64,000 nucleotides of DNA, from NCBI GenBank assembly GCA_902491215.1, contig CABUGV010000007.1:1-64000 (forward strand), in the 5' to 3' direction. This DNA comes from 43-108 sp001915545 (GTDB lineage: Bacteria > Bacteroidota > Bacteroidia > Bacteroidales > Bacteroidaceae). Under the pieces are notes generated by a model. It worked only from the letters and a program-made list of their open reading frames with translations. It was not told the origin of the DNA and did not search any database. Every line of letters starts with the position of its first letter. The stretch's first letter is position 1. The position numbers and the translations under genes are program-made. This document shows positions 1 through 9,134 of the stretch, piece after piece.

Positions 1-1097
1 ATAAGCTTATGGAGAGAGTTGTCGATGCAAGCAATGCCATTTCAACCGATGCCGATGGTGAGACTTTGTTCGGATTGTTCACCGGATTCAGAGAATTGAT
101 AGATTCAGCCAAAGTTTCTGTCGATTCTTACAAGACAATGTACAGCTGGGCTGATCAGCTTGCAAATGTAATCGATGAGACTCAGGAGACTGCTTCTGAA
201 GATGCAATCAACAATGCTTCTGAAGTTTATGACAAGGTTAACAACGGATACGAGGCTGGATCATTCACAACAGCAGAGGCTGATTCTATGGTAACAGTTA
301 TCAAGGCTGCCATTACTAAGCTTAGAATACCTGATACAGTAGCTAGCGATGAGACACCTGCAGACTTCACTGCTGTAATCGTCAACCCTAACTACGATAA
401 CGATGACAATGAAGGCTGGGCTGGTTCTTCTGCTGCTCATCAGGAATATCAGAACGCTGAATTCTACAACACTAACTTTGATATGTATCAGATCATCTAC
501 GGTCTTCCAAATGGTACTTACAAGGTTAACGTTCAGGGATTCTATCGTTCCGGCGAAGCTACTCAGGCTTATGAGAAGTATACAGAAGATGTTGCAAAGG
601 ATACTATCAACTCATTCGTATATGCTGAGAGCGACGGTGTCGTAAGCAGTGTTCCGTTCACTACAATCTTCGCAGGTTGCAACGAAGCAGGTATCAACGG
701 TGGTGAAGGTGAGGTTAAGCTTACCGACGGTATGTACATACCTAATACAATGCAGACTGCAGCAATGTATATGGAGAACGGATATTACCTTACAAACTCT
801 CTGATATGCAAGGTAACTGACGGAACTCTTAAGATTGGTGTCAAGAAAGAAGCTCTCTTCAAAGGCGACTGGACAATATTCGATACATGGACTCTCTTGT
901 ACTACGGAGACAACAGTGCACAGAATCCTGACGGTGATGCCAGCGGTATAGAGACTCCAGAAGCTGCTGAGGTAGTTTCTACAACATACTACACTCTCGG
1001 TGGTGTTACTTCTTCAGTTCCTGTAAAGGGTATCAACATCGTTAAGTCTGTAATGTCTGACGGTACTGTTAAGGTCAGCAAGATTCTTGTTAAGTAA
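1..1097 (+). CDS. C-terminal part of a large secreted/surface protein (5' end outside window)
   Basis: The reading frame is open to the left edge (codons before the first ATG at 9 are AAG CTT), so this is the C-terminal 364 or so residues of a longer protein. The first 110 residues after the ATG are helix-forming and rich in D, E, A and T, like the FIVAR-type linker modules of secreted Bacteroidetes proteins. The middle (about residues 125-300) is aromatic-rich with a motif GLPNGTYKVNVQGFYRSG, typical of carbohydrate-binding-like beta domains. The last 50 residues (from GIETPEAAEV, through YYTLGGV, to KVSKILVK) match the C-terminal sorting-type module common in Prevotella secreted proteins. 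The enzymatic part, if any, lies outside the window, so no function is assigned. A hairpin terminator follows at 1167. Confidence 0.75.
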   Translation, partial: KLMERVVDASNAISTDADGETLFGLFTGFRELIDSAKVSVDSYKTMYSWADQLANVIDETQETASEDAINNASEVYDKVNNGYEAGSFTTAEADSMVTVIKAAITKLRIPDTVASDETPADFTAVIVNPNYDNDDNEGWAGSSAAHQEYQNAEFYNTNFDMYQIIYGLPNGTYKVNVQGFYRSGEATQAYEKYTEDVAKDTINSFVYAESDGVVSSVPFTTIFAGCNEAGINGGEGEVKLTDGMYIPNTMQTAAMYMENGYYLTNSLICKVTDGTLKIGVKKEALFKGDWTIFDTWTLLYYGDNSAQNPDGDASGIETPEAAEVVSTTYYTLGGVTSSVPVKGINIVKSVMSDGTVKVSKILVK

Positions 1098-1166
1098 TTA
1101 TCTCTGACAATGATTAAATGCAGGCTATGAATGCTTAATGGTTTTCATAAATGCCTGATACGATAG

Positions 1167-1199
1167 ATGAGGCTCTCGGTTTTCGAGGGCCTCATTTTT
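1167..1199 (+). terminator. Rho-independent terminator after the first CDS
   Basis: TGAGGCTCTCG and CGAGGGCCTCA form an 11-bp stem with one G-T pair and a 4-base loop, followed by a run of T. It lies 70 bp after the stop codon of the first gene. Confidence 0.8.
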
Positions 1200-1846
1200 G
1201 TATGTATATTCAGTGGGCCGGCCTGTTTTTCCCTTTTAGTAAATCAGGTGTATTGTATCTGTCGTGTTTTTCATAAAGAATACATAGTAATATGGCTGTT
1301 GGTATACAGGTTGATTATTGTTGAAAAAATGTATGCTGCCATATAGTAGAACCTTTTCAGCATTAGTTAAACTATTATATTATCTTTTGTAGGCAATAAG
1401 AGATGTAAAGCTTTCTCTAAATCACTATTCAGTCATTCAATAAACGTCGCGAATGGTATGTATGAGGTAAAATCTTGTCGCTGTATGCTCATTGCTTTCT
1501 TCTAAAGAAAATCTCTCATATTTGATCTGTTTAATCAATTTGGAATGGCCGTATTATTGTCTTAAAATATTGCTAAATGTTATGTGGCATTATTTGCTAT
1601 GCCTTTACATGGATTGAGTGTTTCTTTGTTTCAGATAAGGAGTATACAGTTTATAAACTCGTTTTGCATTTACAGATAACGAAACGTTGCACCCTGTTGT
1701 TGTGATATATATTCCGAATATCAGAAAAGGAATCTGTTTCTTTTAGGGTATTTGCATATAGATACAGCAAAGCCGTTCCTGCTCATTTCATGTTAGAGCG
1801 GAACGGCTTTGTTCTGTTTGTGAAGCGATTCAGAAAGAATCAGCTT
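1200..1846. other. Non-coding spacer between convergent genes
   Basis: AT-rich sequence between the first gene (+) and the tricorn-like gene (-). I see no credible small ORF, tRNA or repeat here apart from the hairpin at 1769-1810. Some 550 bp are unexplained. Confidence 0.5.
1769..1810 (-). terminator. Hairpin terminator of the tricorn-like protease gene
   Basis: AAAGCCGTTCC (1769-1779) pairs with GGAACGGCTTT (1800-1810). The stem is extended inward by GCTC/GAGC around a loop of about 11 bases. It sits 37 bp beyond the stop of the minus-strand gene. There is no strong T-run, but the stem end itself supplies TTT. Confidence 0.65.
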
Positions 1847-4800
1847 TTATTTGTTGTCTATTTCTTTCAGCAGTTCGTCAACAGCAGCCTTAAGCTGTGT
1901 ATCTTCACCTTTTACAATTGTTTCTGGTGAGTTGAGAACATATATGTCCGGTTCGAGCTGTTTGTTTTCAAGATAGCTTCCGTCCGGCAACTGGTAACCT
2001 ACGACTGGTATTCCATATACCAGTGATGGATCCTGCAGTGTTTCCCAGTTGACGCTTGTCATAGTTCCTGGAACAGGAGCACCGACAAGTTTTCCTATCT
2101 TCTGATGGCTGTATACCCAAGGTGTACCGTGTGCATTTGAGTAGTTTGCCTCGCACTGAAGCATGATAGAAGGTTTGTTCCATCTTCTGCTAGGCATGTC
2201 GCAGGCCTCGCGTCCACGTATTACCTGTGTCAGGTATTTCTTTCCGCTGAAGAGCACTTCGATATCCTCGTGAAGACGGCCGCCTCCGTTGAATCTTGTG
2301 TCTATGACTATACCCTCGCATTTGTTGTATTTACCGAGTATATCAGAATATACGGTGCGGAAGCTTCCGTCGTCCATAGACTCTATGTGAACATAGCCCA
2401 GACGTCCGTTTGACCATTTCTCCACATCTGCTGCACGCTGTTTCACCCAGCGCTTGTACATCAGATAGCTTATTGTACCGTTGCTGACAGGTTTTACAAC
2501 TTCATCCCATCTCTTTCCGTTGTCAGGATTGTATATAGATACAAGAATCTTCTTTCCTGTCTTTCCGTTGAGATACTCTGCATAATCCTTGTCTGCTTCG
2601 ATTTCCTGGCCGTCGATCTTTTCTATGATGCATCCGGCCTTCATGTCTGTACTCTTTCTGTCGAACGGTCCTTTTTCAATTATTTCAGCAACCTTTATTC
2701 CCTTGCCCGTGTAGCTCCAGTCGTAGAGCAGTCCCAGCTGAGCAGTGCTTTCGCCTCCAGAAGCACCTCTGTAGCGTCCTCCAGTGTGCGAAACATTGAG
2801 TTCGCCGAGCCATTCGCTGAGCAGTTCTGCAAAGTCGTAGTTGTTGTTGATGTGAGGCAAGAATTTTCTGTATGCTTCAGTCATCTTGTCCCAGTCTACA
2901 CCGTGCATGTTTACATCGTAGAAGCGTTTCTTTTCCTCTCTGTAGACGTGGTCGAACATGTATTCGCGTTCTTTAGCACGATCCATCTTCATTTGTGCCC
3001 AGAACGATATACCCTTGAGGCTTTCGGAACCGGTGTCCATCTTCTGCATGTTGCTTCCGCCGAGTATGAAGATATTCTTTCCGTCCTTGTCCATTTCCAT
3101 GCTGGCCCATCCGCTGTCCATCTTGTGGAGCAGTTTGGTGTCATGTTTGCGCAGATCCATCTTCCACATGTCGTATCCACCTTCGAACGCAGAGAGGTAA
3201 TACAGGCTTTCACCGTTCTTTGATATGAGCGCCGAAGCTATCTGAGATGAGTTTGGAGTGAGACGGATAATTCTGTCTTCTATGCCGTCAAGTTCAACAA
3301 CGATATCCTTCTTCTTATCGGCATCCTTGTCGTCCTTTTTGTCATCCTTCTTATCATCTTTTTTCTTTTTCTTATCTTCCTTCTTTTTGTTCTCCTCGTC
3401 TTTCTTCTTCTGCTGTTCTTCCTCTAGTGCCTTCTGCAGTTCATAGTCTTCCTTGCTCAGGCGGAACTTGTCGTAAGAATCCTTGTTGAGGAATGCAATC
3501 ATCACGTCGTCCTGCGAACCCCATGAAGCATGGTTGCGCATTCCGTAGCGTTCTGTCGTGAATATGATGGCATTTCCGTCCATCACCCATTTAGGCTGTC
3601 CGCTTGTATATCCGCTGCTTGTGATGTTCACCGGTTTGCCTTTTCCGTCAGCGCTTACTATCGCTATGTCGGTGTAAGGGTCATGCTGCTGGCTGATGAA
3701 TTCCATTGTAAACCATTTGCCGTCAGGCGACCATGAATAGTTGAATCCTCCGTTTGTCTCGTACCATGTCGAGCCGTCGGTTATCTGGCGGATTTTCTTT
3801 GTCTTTACGTCGGCAACCATGAGCTTGATGCGGTTTTCAATGAAGGCAACCTCCTTACCGTCAGGTGAGAACTGCGGATAGGTCATCTCTGCATCGTTTG
3901 AAGGGAACAGTCTCTCTTCCTCGATGAGTGTCGCGTTAGGGAAGTTCTGGTCCTCTTCGCGTGCAATCTTTGCTGTGTACAGTTTCCACTGTCCGTCGCG
4001 TTCGCTGGCATATACCAGACTCCTGTTGTCTGCACCGAACGAAAGTCCCTCCTCGGCTTCCGGTGTGTTTGTAATCTGCTTGGTTGTGCCGTATTCCACA
4101 GATGTCACGAATACGTCTCCGCGCACAATGAATGCCACCTGTTTGCCGTCTGGCGATACAACAGCCTCGCTTGCACCTCTTGAGTAGCCGAGCGATGCCG
4201 GTATGTCCTCCTCGTCGAGTGTCAGGTCTATGTCAACCTTTGCAGGCTGTCCGCCCTTCATGGTGTATATTTCTCCATCGTAAGTGAAGCACAGCTGTCC
4301 GTCGTTGCTCATCGACAAGAAGCGTACTGGGTGTGTCTTGAAGTCTGTTACAGCCTTTGCCGTTTCAGGAGCCGACAGCGGGAATGTGTACACGTTGAAT
4401 GAGCCACCGTTGCGTTCGCTCAGGAAATATACTTGTTTGCCGTCAGGCGAGAATACAGGATTGCGGTCTTCGCCGGCACGTGCCGTAAGGTTCGTGTGCT
4501 TGCCTGTTGCCTGGTCGTACATCCAGATGTCGCGCGTGATTGATGACGTGTGGTGCTTGCGCCATTCGTCTTCGAATCCCTTGCGGTCCTGATACAGGAA
4601 GGCCGAACCCGAAGGTGCGTAGCATACCATTTCTGCCGGTGTACTCAGTATCTGTTCTGTTCTTCCTCCTGTTGCCGGAACCTTGTACAGTTCTGTCATT
4701 GCCGATGTCGGAAACATTGCGCTTGTCGCCACATCCTGTATGCTTGCCGAGAATACCACGAACTTGCCGTCAGGCGTGAATGCTGACGGCACTTCCGAAG

Positions 4801-5119
4801 CAGAATTGAAAGTCAGACGTTTTGCAGTACCCCCATCTGCCGACATGATGAATATGTCCGAATTGCCGTAGCGGTCGCTTGCGAAAGCTATCTGACTGCC
4901 GTCAGGCGACCATACTGGTGATGATTCGTATGAATCCTGTGTCGTAAGCCTCACTGCCTTTCCGCCTGAGGCATTCACTTTGAATATATCTCCCTTGTAG
5001 CAGAAAAGTATGCTTTTGCCGTCGGGCGATATGCGTACATCGCGCATCCAAAGCGGCTTTACGGCACTTGCCGAGACCGCACTGGCTCCGATTACCAATG
5101 TGATAAATAATTTTTTCAT
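1847..5119 (-). CDS. Tricorn-like S41 family serine protease, secreted (1090 aa)
   Basis: The N-terminal signal peptide ends near ASAVSASA. Repeated SPDG-containing blades (PD40/WD40-like), as in RISPDGKSILF and WSPDGSQIAFASDR, form a beta-propeller over about residues 20-550. A PDZ-like domain lies around 810-890 and an S41 peptidase domain at the C-terminus. Tricorn proteases use a Ser-His pair in the core domain and a nucleophilic Ser; here LNVSHTGG (near residue 776) and ANYSNAHG (near 992) are the likely equivalents. Family members degrade peptides; the signal peptide places this one in the periplasm or envelope. A striking Lys/Asp/Glu-rich segment (about 563-606) is inserted between propeller and protease parts. 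The gene is apparently monocistronic, with a -7-like TACCTTTG upstream and a hairpin downstream. Confidence 0.88.
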   Translation of the reverse strand: MKKLFITLVIGASAVSASAVKPLWMRDVRISPDGKSILFCYKGDIFKVNASGGKAVRLTTQDSYESSPVWSPDGSQIAFASDRYGNSDIFIMSADGGTAKRLTFNSASEVPSAFTPDGKFVVFSASIQDVATSAMFPTSAMTELYKVPATGGRTEQILSTPAEMVCYAPSGSAFLYQDRKGFEDEWRKHHTSSITRDIWMYDQATGKHTNLTARAGEDRNPVFSPDGKQVYFLSERNGGSFNVYTFPLSAPETAKAVTDFKTHPVRFLSMSNDGQLCFTYDGEIYTMKGGQPAKVDIDLTLDEEDIPASLGYSRGASEAVVSPDGKQVAFIVRGDVFVTSVEYGTTKQITNTPEAEEGLSFGADNRSLVYASERDGQWKLYTAKIAREEDQNFPNATLIEEERLFPSNDAEMTYPQFSPDGKEVAFIENRIKLMVADVKTKKIRQITDGSTWYETNGGFNYSWSPDGKWFTMEFISQQHDPYTDIAIVSADGKGKPVNITSSGYTSGQPKWVMDGNAIIFTTERYGMRNHASWGSQDDVMIAFLNKDSYDKFRLSKEDYELQKALEEEQQKKKDEENKKKEDKKKKKDDKKDDKKDDKDADKKKDIVVELDGIEDRIIRLTPNSSQIASALISKNGESLYYLSAFEGGYDMWKMDLRKHDTKLLHKMDSGWASMEMDKDGKNIFILGGSNMQKMDTGSESLKGISFWAQMKMDRAKEREYMFDHVYREEKKRFYDVNMHGVDWDKMTEAYRKFLPHINNNYDFAELLSEWLGELNVSHTGGRYRGASGGESTAQLGLLYDWSYTGKGIKVAEIIEKGPFDRKSTDMKAGCIIEKIDGQEIEADKDYAEYLNGKTGKKILVSIYNPDNGKRWDEVVKPVSNGTISYLMYKRWVKQRAADVEKWSNGRLGYVHIESMDDGSFRTVYSDILGKYNKCEGIVIDTRFNGGGRLHEDIEVLFSGKKYLTQVIRGREACDMPSRRWNKPSIMLQCEANYSNAHGTPWVYSHQKIGKLVGAPVPGTMTSVNWETLQDPSLVYGIPVVGYQLPDGSYLENKQLEPDIYVLNSPETIVKGEDTQLKAAVDELLKEIDNK

Positions 5120-5142
5120 AATGTGGAATTTAAATGTCTTGG

Positions 5143-5150
5143 CAAAGGTA
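5143..5150 (-). promoter_or_regulatory. Candidate -7 box for the tricorn-like gene
   Basis: On the minus strand this reads TACCTTTG, matching the Bacteroidetes TAnnTTTG element, 24 bp before the ATG. No TTG is found at the usual 19-21 bp distance upstream, so the call is tentative. Confidence 0.35.
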
Positions 5151-5230
5151 ACGATTATGCTTCATATTTTGAAGATGCCGCAAAGCTCTCTGTTCGTTTT
5201 TTTTGATGCGTATATGCATGTTGCATGACA

Positions 5231-5280
5231 TAAAAAAAGAAAGTGCATCGCCTGGAAATCACGGGTAATGCACTTTCTTC
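5231..5280 (-). terminator. Rho-independent terminator of rnr
   Basis: AGAAAGTGCAT (5238-5248) and ATGCACTTTCT (5268-5278) form a perfect 11-bp stem. On the minus strand it is followed by a run of seven T. It lies 34 bp downstream of the RNase R stop codon. Confidence 0.85.
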
Positions 5281-5312
5281 TGTTATGATGCTGTTCGAAA
5301 CGTCTGCTCCGC

Positions 5313-7589
5313 TTATTTCTTCGATTTCTTCTTGCCCTTTTTCTCTCCCATTACAATCTTGTTGTTTATGGCCGCCGGAGTATTGTCGTTCAGAACCTTC
5401 ACGAGATCGAAATCAAGCTGTTTCTTATACAGGTTGGCCTTGACAACCTTGATTCTTACAGGGTCGCCGAGCGAGAATCTTCTGTGGGTCTTGCGGCCTA
5501 CGAGGCAGAAGTTGCGGTCGTCGAAATCGAACACCTCATCGCCCAGATAGCGTACAGGAATGAGGCCTTCGCATTTGTTCTCGTTGATTTCTGCATATAT
5601 ACCGAATTCGGTAACGCCCGATATGGTTGCATCGAACTCTTCGCCTATCTTGTCTGACAGGAATTCCACCTGCTTGTATTTTATGCTGGCACGTTCTGCG
5701 CTCGATGCCAGAAGCTCCATTTCGGAACTGTGCTCGCACAGATTCTCGTATTTCTGCTGGCTGGCGCTTTTGCCTCCTTCGGCGTAGCGTGTGAGCAGGC
5801 GGTGCACCATGAGGTCGGGGTAGCGCCTGATGGGCGATGTGAAATGTGTATAGTAGTCGAATGCCAGTCCGTAGTGGCCTATGTTGAATGTGCTGTAGCG
5901 TGCTTTCATCATTGCTCTCAGCGACACGTTCTCCACCAGTTCCTGCATCTTCTGCCCCTTCACGTCGTTGAGCAGTTTGTTGAGGCTCTGTGCCACTTCC
6001 TTCTTCGAACCGACAGTCTTCAGGCGCAGTCCGAAGCGTGAGACGAATGTGCTGAGGTTCTCCAGTTTGTTGGGGTCTGGAGTGTCATGTATTCTGTAAG
6101 GCAGCACCTTGGCCTTCTTTCCCGGACGTACCTTTCCTACGCTTTCCGCCACAGTTCTGTTGGCCAGGAGCATGAATTCCTCCACCAGCTTGTTGGCATC
6201 CTTGGCCTGCTTGAAGTATACGCTGAGCGGTTTACCCTTGTCGTCTATCTCGAAGCGGACCTCAACTCTGTCGAAACCGATGGCTCCGTTTTTGAATCGC
6301 TGTTCGCGGAGTCGGTGTGCCAGACGGTTGAGCGTAATCAGTTCGTTGCAGTATTCGCCCTTGCGCATGTTTTCCGGTACAGGTGTGCGGTTCGGTATGT
6401 CGTCAGCTTCGCCGTTCTCTTCCAGTATGGCCTGCACCTCTTCGTAGGCAAATCGTCTGTTGCTCTTGATGACAGTATGTGCAATGTGGTATTTTCTTAT
6501 TGTTGCGTTCTCGTCCATTTCGAAAATCACCGAGTATGTCAGTTTTTCCTCGTCAGGACGGAGTGAGCATACGAAGTTGCACAATCTTTCAGGGAGCATC
6601 GGTATCGTGCGGTCCACGAGATATATTGATGTGGCTCTCTTTACGGCCTCCTTGTCGATAATGGAATTCTCCGTCACGTAGTGCGACACGTCTGCAATGT
6701 GCACTCCGACTTCCCACACTCCGTTGCCGATTTTGCGTATTGACAGAGCGTCGTCGAAGTCTTTGGCGTCCTTAGGGTCGATGGTGAATGTGGTAACATT
6801 TCTGAAGTCCTCGCGTTTGGCAATTTCCTCGGCAGTTATCTCGCCGCTGATCTTGTTTGCCTCGTCTTCCACTTCCTTCGGATAAGAATACGGCAATCCG
6901 AATTCAGCCAGTATGGCGTGCATCTCAGTGTTGTTCTCGCCGCTCTTTCCAAGTATTTCCACAACTTCGCCTATCGGGTTCTTTGCTCTTTCCGGCCAGT
7001 CAGTGATTCTTACGATGGCCTTGTCACCGTCGCGTCCGCCTTTCAGCTTGTCGTTTGGTATGAGTATGTCGTGCGCAAGAGTGCCGTCAGGTCTTGTCAG
7101 CATGGCAACCTTCTTCGTAATCTGCAATGTTCCGATGATGGGCTTTTCGTTGCGCTTGATGATTTCTGTCACCTGCCCGCGAAGCTTGCAGCTGCCCTTT
7201 TTCTTGGCCAGCAGGCTTACCCGCACGATGTCGCCGTTGAGTGCATGGAGCGAATCTTCGTCGTATATGCGCACCTCCTGACCGTCCTTTGTCGTGACGT
7301 AGTTCTTTCCGCTGTGCTTGTGGATGAACTCGCCGTCCACGGTTTTCGGCTGTGCCTTGAGGAAAAATTCTCCGTCCTCGTTGCGGGTGATGAAGTTTGT
7401 GTCAAGCAGTTTGTTGAGCACGTCCACCGCAAGCATCTTGAGAGGGTGGGTGTTGAGCTTCAGATTTCTGAAGAACTGCTTCAGCGTGAAATTCTTTCCC
7501 GGATTCTTGGAAAGATGGTTGACAATCTGCGAAGTCAGCCCTTTCCGGTCTATTCTTGATTTTGATGCAGATTTCTTTGATTTTGACAT
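5313..7589 (-). CDS. rnr: Ribonuclease R (RNB-family 3'-5' exoribonuclease, 758 aa)
   Basis: Processive 3'-5' exoribonuclease of the cytoplasm that degrades structured RNA. Order of parts: basic N-terminus (MSKSKKSASK), winged-helix region to about residue 75, cold-shock OB domains to about 230, the RNB catalytic domain with the metal-binding signature IDPKDAKDFDDAL at about 268-280, the conserved HFTSPIRRYPDL motif, an S1 domain at about 640-730, and a Lys-rich tail (GEKKGKKKSKK). The frame extends upstream to 7697, but those 36 residues are not RNase R-like, and MSKSKK at 7589 is the natural start. Length is normal for the family. The gene stands alone with its own terminator. Confidence 0.95.
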   Translation of the reverse strand: MSKSKKSASKSRIDRKGLTSQIVNHLSKNPGKNFTLKQFFRNLKLNTHPLKMLAVDVLNKLLDTNFITRNEDGEFFLKAQPKTVDGEFIHKHSGKNYVTTKDGQEVRIYDEDSLHALNGDIVRVSLLAKKKGSCKLRGQVTEIIKRNEKPIIGTLQITKKVAMLTRPDGTLAHDILIPNDKLKGGRDGDKAIVRITDWPERAKNPIGEVVEILGKSGENNTEMHAILAEFGLPYSYPKEVEDEANKISGEITAEEIAKREDFRNVTTFTIDPKDAKDFDDALSIRKIGNGVWEVGVHIADVSHYVTENSIIDKEAVKRATSIYLVDRTIPMLPERLCNFVCSLRPDEEKLTYSVIFEMDENATIRKYHIAHTVIKSNRRFAYEEVQAILEENGEADDIPNRTPVPENMRKGEYCNELITLNRLAHRLREQRFKNGAIGFDRVEVRFEIDDKGKPLSVYFKQAKDANKLVEEFMLLANRTVAESVGKVRPGKKAKVLPYRIHDTPDPNKLENLSTFVSRFGLRLKTVGSKKEVAQSLNKLLNDVKGQKMQELVENVSLRAMMKARYSTFNIGHYGLAFDYYTHFTSPIRRYPDLMVHRLLTRYAEGGKSASQQKYENLCEHSSEMELLASSAERASIKYKQVEFLSDKIGEEFDATISGVTEFGIYAEINENKCEGLIPVRYLGDEVFDFDDRNFCLVGRKTHRRFSLGDPVRIKVVKANLYKKQLDFDLVKVLNDNTPAAINNKIVMGEKKGKKKSKK

Positions 7590-7928
7590 AGTGATACCTG
7601 TTTGAATAAATTGGTTTGTATGTGTATGTCGCATTCCAGACATGCATGAATGACTTAAAAACGATGTCAACTGTTTGTTCTGCAGCCGTACATGCAAGGG
7701 CTCAGATACAAATCGCCATTATCCTGTATCTGGAATGCACAATATCTTCCATATATCGGGAATGAAAATAGCAATAAAAAATGAGAGCATCGTTCTGTTG
7801 GAACATTTTTTTGTATCGGCACCCATCTTTTTGTCGGTTATTATGCGTTTTCCGCATTGTTGCACAGCCGGTGCTGCAGTCGGGTCATGCGTGTTCGTAC
7901 CATCAATTGACATGCTTCGCGGAGGCGC

Positions 7929-8016
7929 CAGTACTTCTTAGAGAGTACTAGACTATATGTTAGGAAGTATTGGAGTCTTTGTTAGGCAGTATCGGAGTAC
8001 TTCTTAAGCAGTATTC
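7929..8016. repeat. Four tandem 22-bp imperfect palindromes (GAGTACTTCTTA type)
   Basis: Four contiguous units of exactly 22 bp start at 7929, 7951, 7973 and 7995. Each is an imperfect palindrome with outer AGTACT/AGTATT arms around a TTAGGC-like centre; the last unit (7995-8016) is nearly perfect, reading the same on both strands at 18 of 22 positions. The units differ from each other at about a quarter of positions. They lie 170 bp before the CDF gene. Confidence 0.75.
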
Positions 8017-8104
8017 ACGTTGTTTACCCCATGCCGATTCGACATAAAGAACCAAAGGGCCGCGTTTCCTTACTTATAAGTTATCATTGCATTGTAAAAA
8101 ATGC

Positions 8105-8112
8105 TATATTTG
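8105..8112 (+). promoter_or_regulatory. Candidate -7 box for the CDF transporter gene
   Basis: TATATTTG matches TAnnTTTG and lies 75 bp before the ATG. The -33 TTG is absent at the ideal spacing, although TTG occurs at 8087. Confidence 0.4.
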
Positions 8113-8186
8113 CCGGTCTGTCTGGTATATGCCGTACGTTGTTTGATTCATTTATATATATATAGTATTGTAAAAGTAGAGCGGAT

Positions 8187-9101
8187 ATGATTTGTGCTTA
8201 TAATTCGAGGGAGAAGAAGATTTACCGTGTGACTGTCATCGGTGCTGTGGTCAACCTTTTTCTCATCATTTTCAAGTTCATTGCCGGTTTTATAGGCAAC
8301 AGCGGTGCTATGATTGCGGATGCAGTGCATTCATTTTCAGATTTCGTAACTGATGTGATAGTCATTGTTTTTGTCCGCATATCGAACAAGCCTAAAGATG
8401 AAGACCACAATTACGGACACGGGAAATACGAAACTTTGGCTACCGCAGTTGTGGGAGTCTGCCTCATTGCCGCAGGCATACTTATCTTTGTCAACGGTGC
8501 AGGCACGATTATTGACATTGTTTCCGGTGAAAACATTGCCAAGCCCGGCGGTTTGGCTCTTCTGGCCGCATTGCTTTCCATTGCCTTCAAGGAAATGATA
8601 TATCAGTATACCTATAAGGTAGGCAAGGCCGTCGATTCGCAGGCCGTAATAGCCAATGCCTGGCATCACCGCAGCGATGCTCTCTCTTCCATAGGTACGG
8701 CTCTCGGTATAGGCGGTGCCATTCTGCTGGGGGGCAAGTGGACTGTTCTTGACCCTATAGCAGCCATTGTTGTCAGCTTCTTCATCGTGAAGGTTGCTGT
8801 CAAGCTTCTCCGCCCGTGCATAAACGAGCTTACCGACGAGGCGCTTCCCAAGGATGTCGACGACGAGATTGTGCGCATCGTAGAGGAAGAAGACGGCGTG
8901 AGCCATCCGCACCACATAATGACACGCCGGATAGGCAACAATATAGCAGTGGAGATGCACGTGAGGGTGGACGGAAACATGCCTCTTTATCTGGCACATC
9001 AGAAAGTCTCGAACATAGAGAACAGGCTGAAGGAACGCTTCGGGCGCGACTCGCATTTCGGCATACATGTAGAGCCGCTCAAGGCTTCCGACAAGGCTTG
9101 A
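8187..9101 (+). CDS. Cation diffusion facilitator family metal transporter (304 aa)
   Basis: Inner-membrane proton/divalent-cation antiporter exporting Zn, Fe, Mn or a similar ion. About six membrane segments lie in residues 15-215, followed by a cytoplasmic C-terminal domain with conserved HIMTRRIGNNIAVEMHVRVD. Metal-site motifs are visible: DAVHSFSDFVTD in helix 2 (D45, H48, D52), HNYGHGKYETLA after it, and AWHHRSDALSS in helix 5 (HxxxD). Length and architecture match the YiiP/FieF-like group. Metal specificity cannot be told from sequence. The ATG at 8187 fits the N-terminus. The next gene starts 33 bp downstream, so co-transcription with the epimerase/PAP2 pair is possible, although the functions are unrelated. 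Confidence 0.92.
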   Translation: MICAYNSREKKIYRVTVIGAVVNLFLIIFKFIAGFIGNSGAMIADAVHSFSDFVTDVIVIVFVRISNKPKDEDHNYGHGKYETLATAVVGVCLIAAGILIFVNGAGTIIDIVSGENIAKPGGLALLAALLSIAFKEMIYQYTYKVGKAVDSQAVIANAWHHRSDALSSIGTALGIGGAILLGGKWTVLDPIAAIVVSFFIVKVAVKLLRPCINELTDEALPKDVDDEIVRIVEEEDGVSHPHHIMTRRIGNNIAVEMHVRVDGNMPLYLAHQKVSNIENRLKERFGRDSHFGIHVEPLKASDKA

Positions 9102-9134
9102 CTATTCATTAACTCATTTAATCTGTATATTCAT

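Larger units (their letters stand above)
7590..8186. other. Intergenic region between divergent rnr and CDF transporter genes
   Basis: About 600 bp with no convincing gene; an 88-codon ORF at 7675-7941 has no recognisable features. It must hold both divergent promoters. Its most notable content is the four-unit 22-bp palindromic array at 7929-8016. Confidence 0.5.

Noticed and set aside
7675..7941. 88-codon ORF upstream of the CDF gene
   Set aside because: No signal peptide, motif or good start context, and it runs into the palindromic array.
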